Below are positions 49,809 through 50,000 of a DNA stretch of 50,000 bases, piece after piece (positions within the stretch are counted from its first letter, which is position 1; the number at the start of each line of letters is the position of its first letter). Made by a program: the position numbers and the translations under genes. This stretch comes from Symbiodinium natans (lineage: Eukaryota; Sar; Dinophyceae; Suessiales; Symbiodiniaceae): NCBI GenBank assembly GCA_905221605.1, contig CAJNDS010001113.1, positions 417,501 to 467,500 on the forward strand, read 5' to 3'. Under the pieces are notes generated by a model, which had not been told where the DNA came from, did not search any database, and worked only from the letters and a program-made list of their open reading frames with translations.

Positions 49809-50000
49809 GGCTAAACCCTAAACCTTAAACCCTAAACCCCAAACCCTAAACCCCAAACCCTAAACCCTAAACCCTAAAGCCTAAAGGATTTCGGGCTCAG
49901 TGTGAAGGCTTTCAGGCTTTGGGCGCGCTCTTTGCGGTTCACGAGGGCTCTGGTGGTTGGGATTGCGGTTTAGCATTTAGGGTTTAGGGTTTCGGGTTTA

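Noticed and set aside
1-50000. Window as a chromosome end (true telomere)
   Set aside because: Arrays are internal, short, in both orientations, and separated by exons; no terminal run is seen at either edge.

Overview
This window reads as eukaryotic nuclear DNA, most likely from a dinoflagellate. Hundreds of plant-type telomere heptamers (TTTAGGG on one strand, CCCTAAA on the other) are scattered internally in tens of separate arrays of both orientations. Short GC-richer islands between them behave as exons. No bacterial-style operons, rRNA, tRNA or CRISPR were seen. The dinoflagellate assignment rests on cold-shock-type RNA-binding domains, an RRM motif of the LRGLPY type, GC as well as GT splice donors (known from Symbiodinium genomes), and a retroelement C-terminus of a kind I associate with dinoflagellate gene models. 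The species is not determined.

The central result is that long reading frames are mostly noise here and the real coding signal is in exons of about 25-100 nt on the + strand. Two cold-shock domains (CSD) can be reassembled. CSD-1 joins 595-657, 2412-2453, 3407-3454, 4452-4484 and 4658-4689. CSD-2 joins 9171-9230, 12233-12302 and 14639-14720. Each junction restores the reading frame and the family motif with a GT-AG or GC-AG intron (introns 173 to 3002 bp). These two assemblies are the anchor for reading other telomere-flanked islands as exons. Further single exons with coherent reading frames and splice sites follow to the end of the window, including an ankyrin-like exon at 20553-20617, CSD-end-like exons at 19699-19743 and 33188-33255, acidic or proline-rich linkers, a hydrophobic exon joined to its neighbour across a 60-nt intron (44785-45069), and an RRM-like exon at 49507-49566. 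Gene boundaries cannot be fixed from sequence alone, so the window may hold several genes in one direction. Individual exon calls outside the two CSDs are moderate to low confidence.

Layout: 1-5.8 kb CSD-1 gene; 6.3-7.1 kb 5'-truncated retroelement ORF; 8-14.7 kb linker exon and CSD-2, with a large intron containing an AT-rich foreign-looking island (10.6-11.9 kb); 15.3-23.7 kb linker, ankyrin and CSD-end-like exons, a 21-bp tandem repeat and two terminal-inverted-repeat (TIR) elements; 24-29 kb dense telomere arrays with scattered exons; 29.4-30.5 kb low-array region with a TIR element; 31-41 kb more exons, including two that begin exactly where a MITE-like element ends; 41-43 kb microsatellites and a 256-bp tandem duplication; 43-50 kb further exons, a small signal-peptide ORF and the RRM exon.

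The most interesting system is the intron architecture. Several introns start in (TTTAGGG)n and end in (CCCTAAA)n, so the transcript could fold back and bring its splice sites together, and the heptamer itself often supplies the GT donor. A separate short TIR element carries its own donor and acceptor and looks like an introner.
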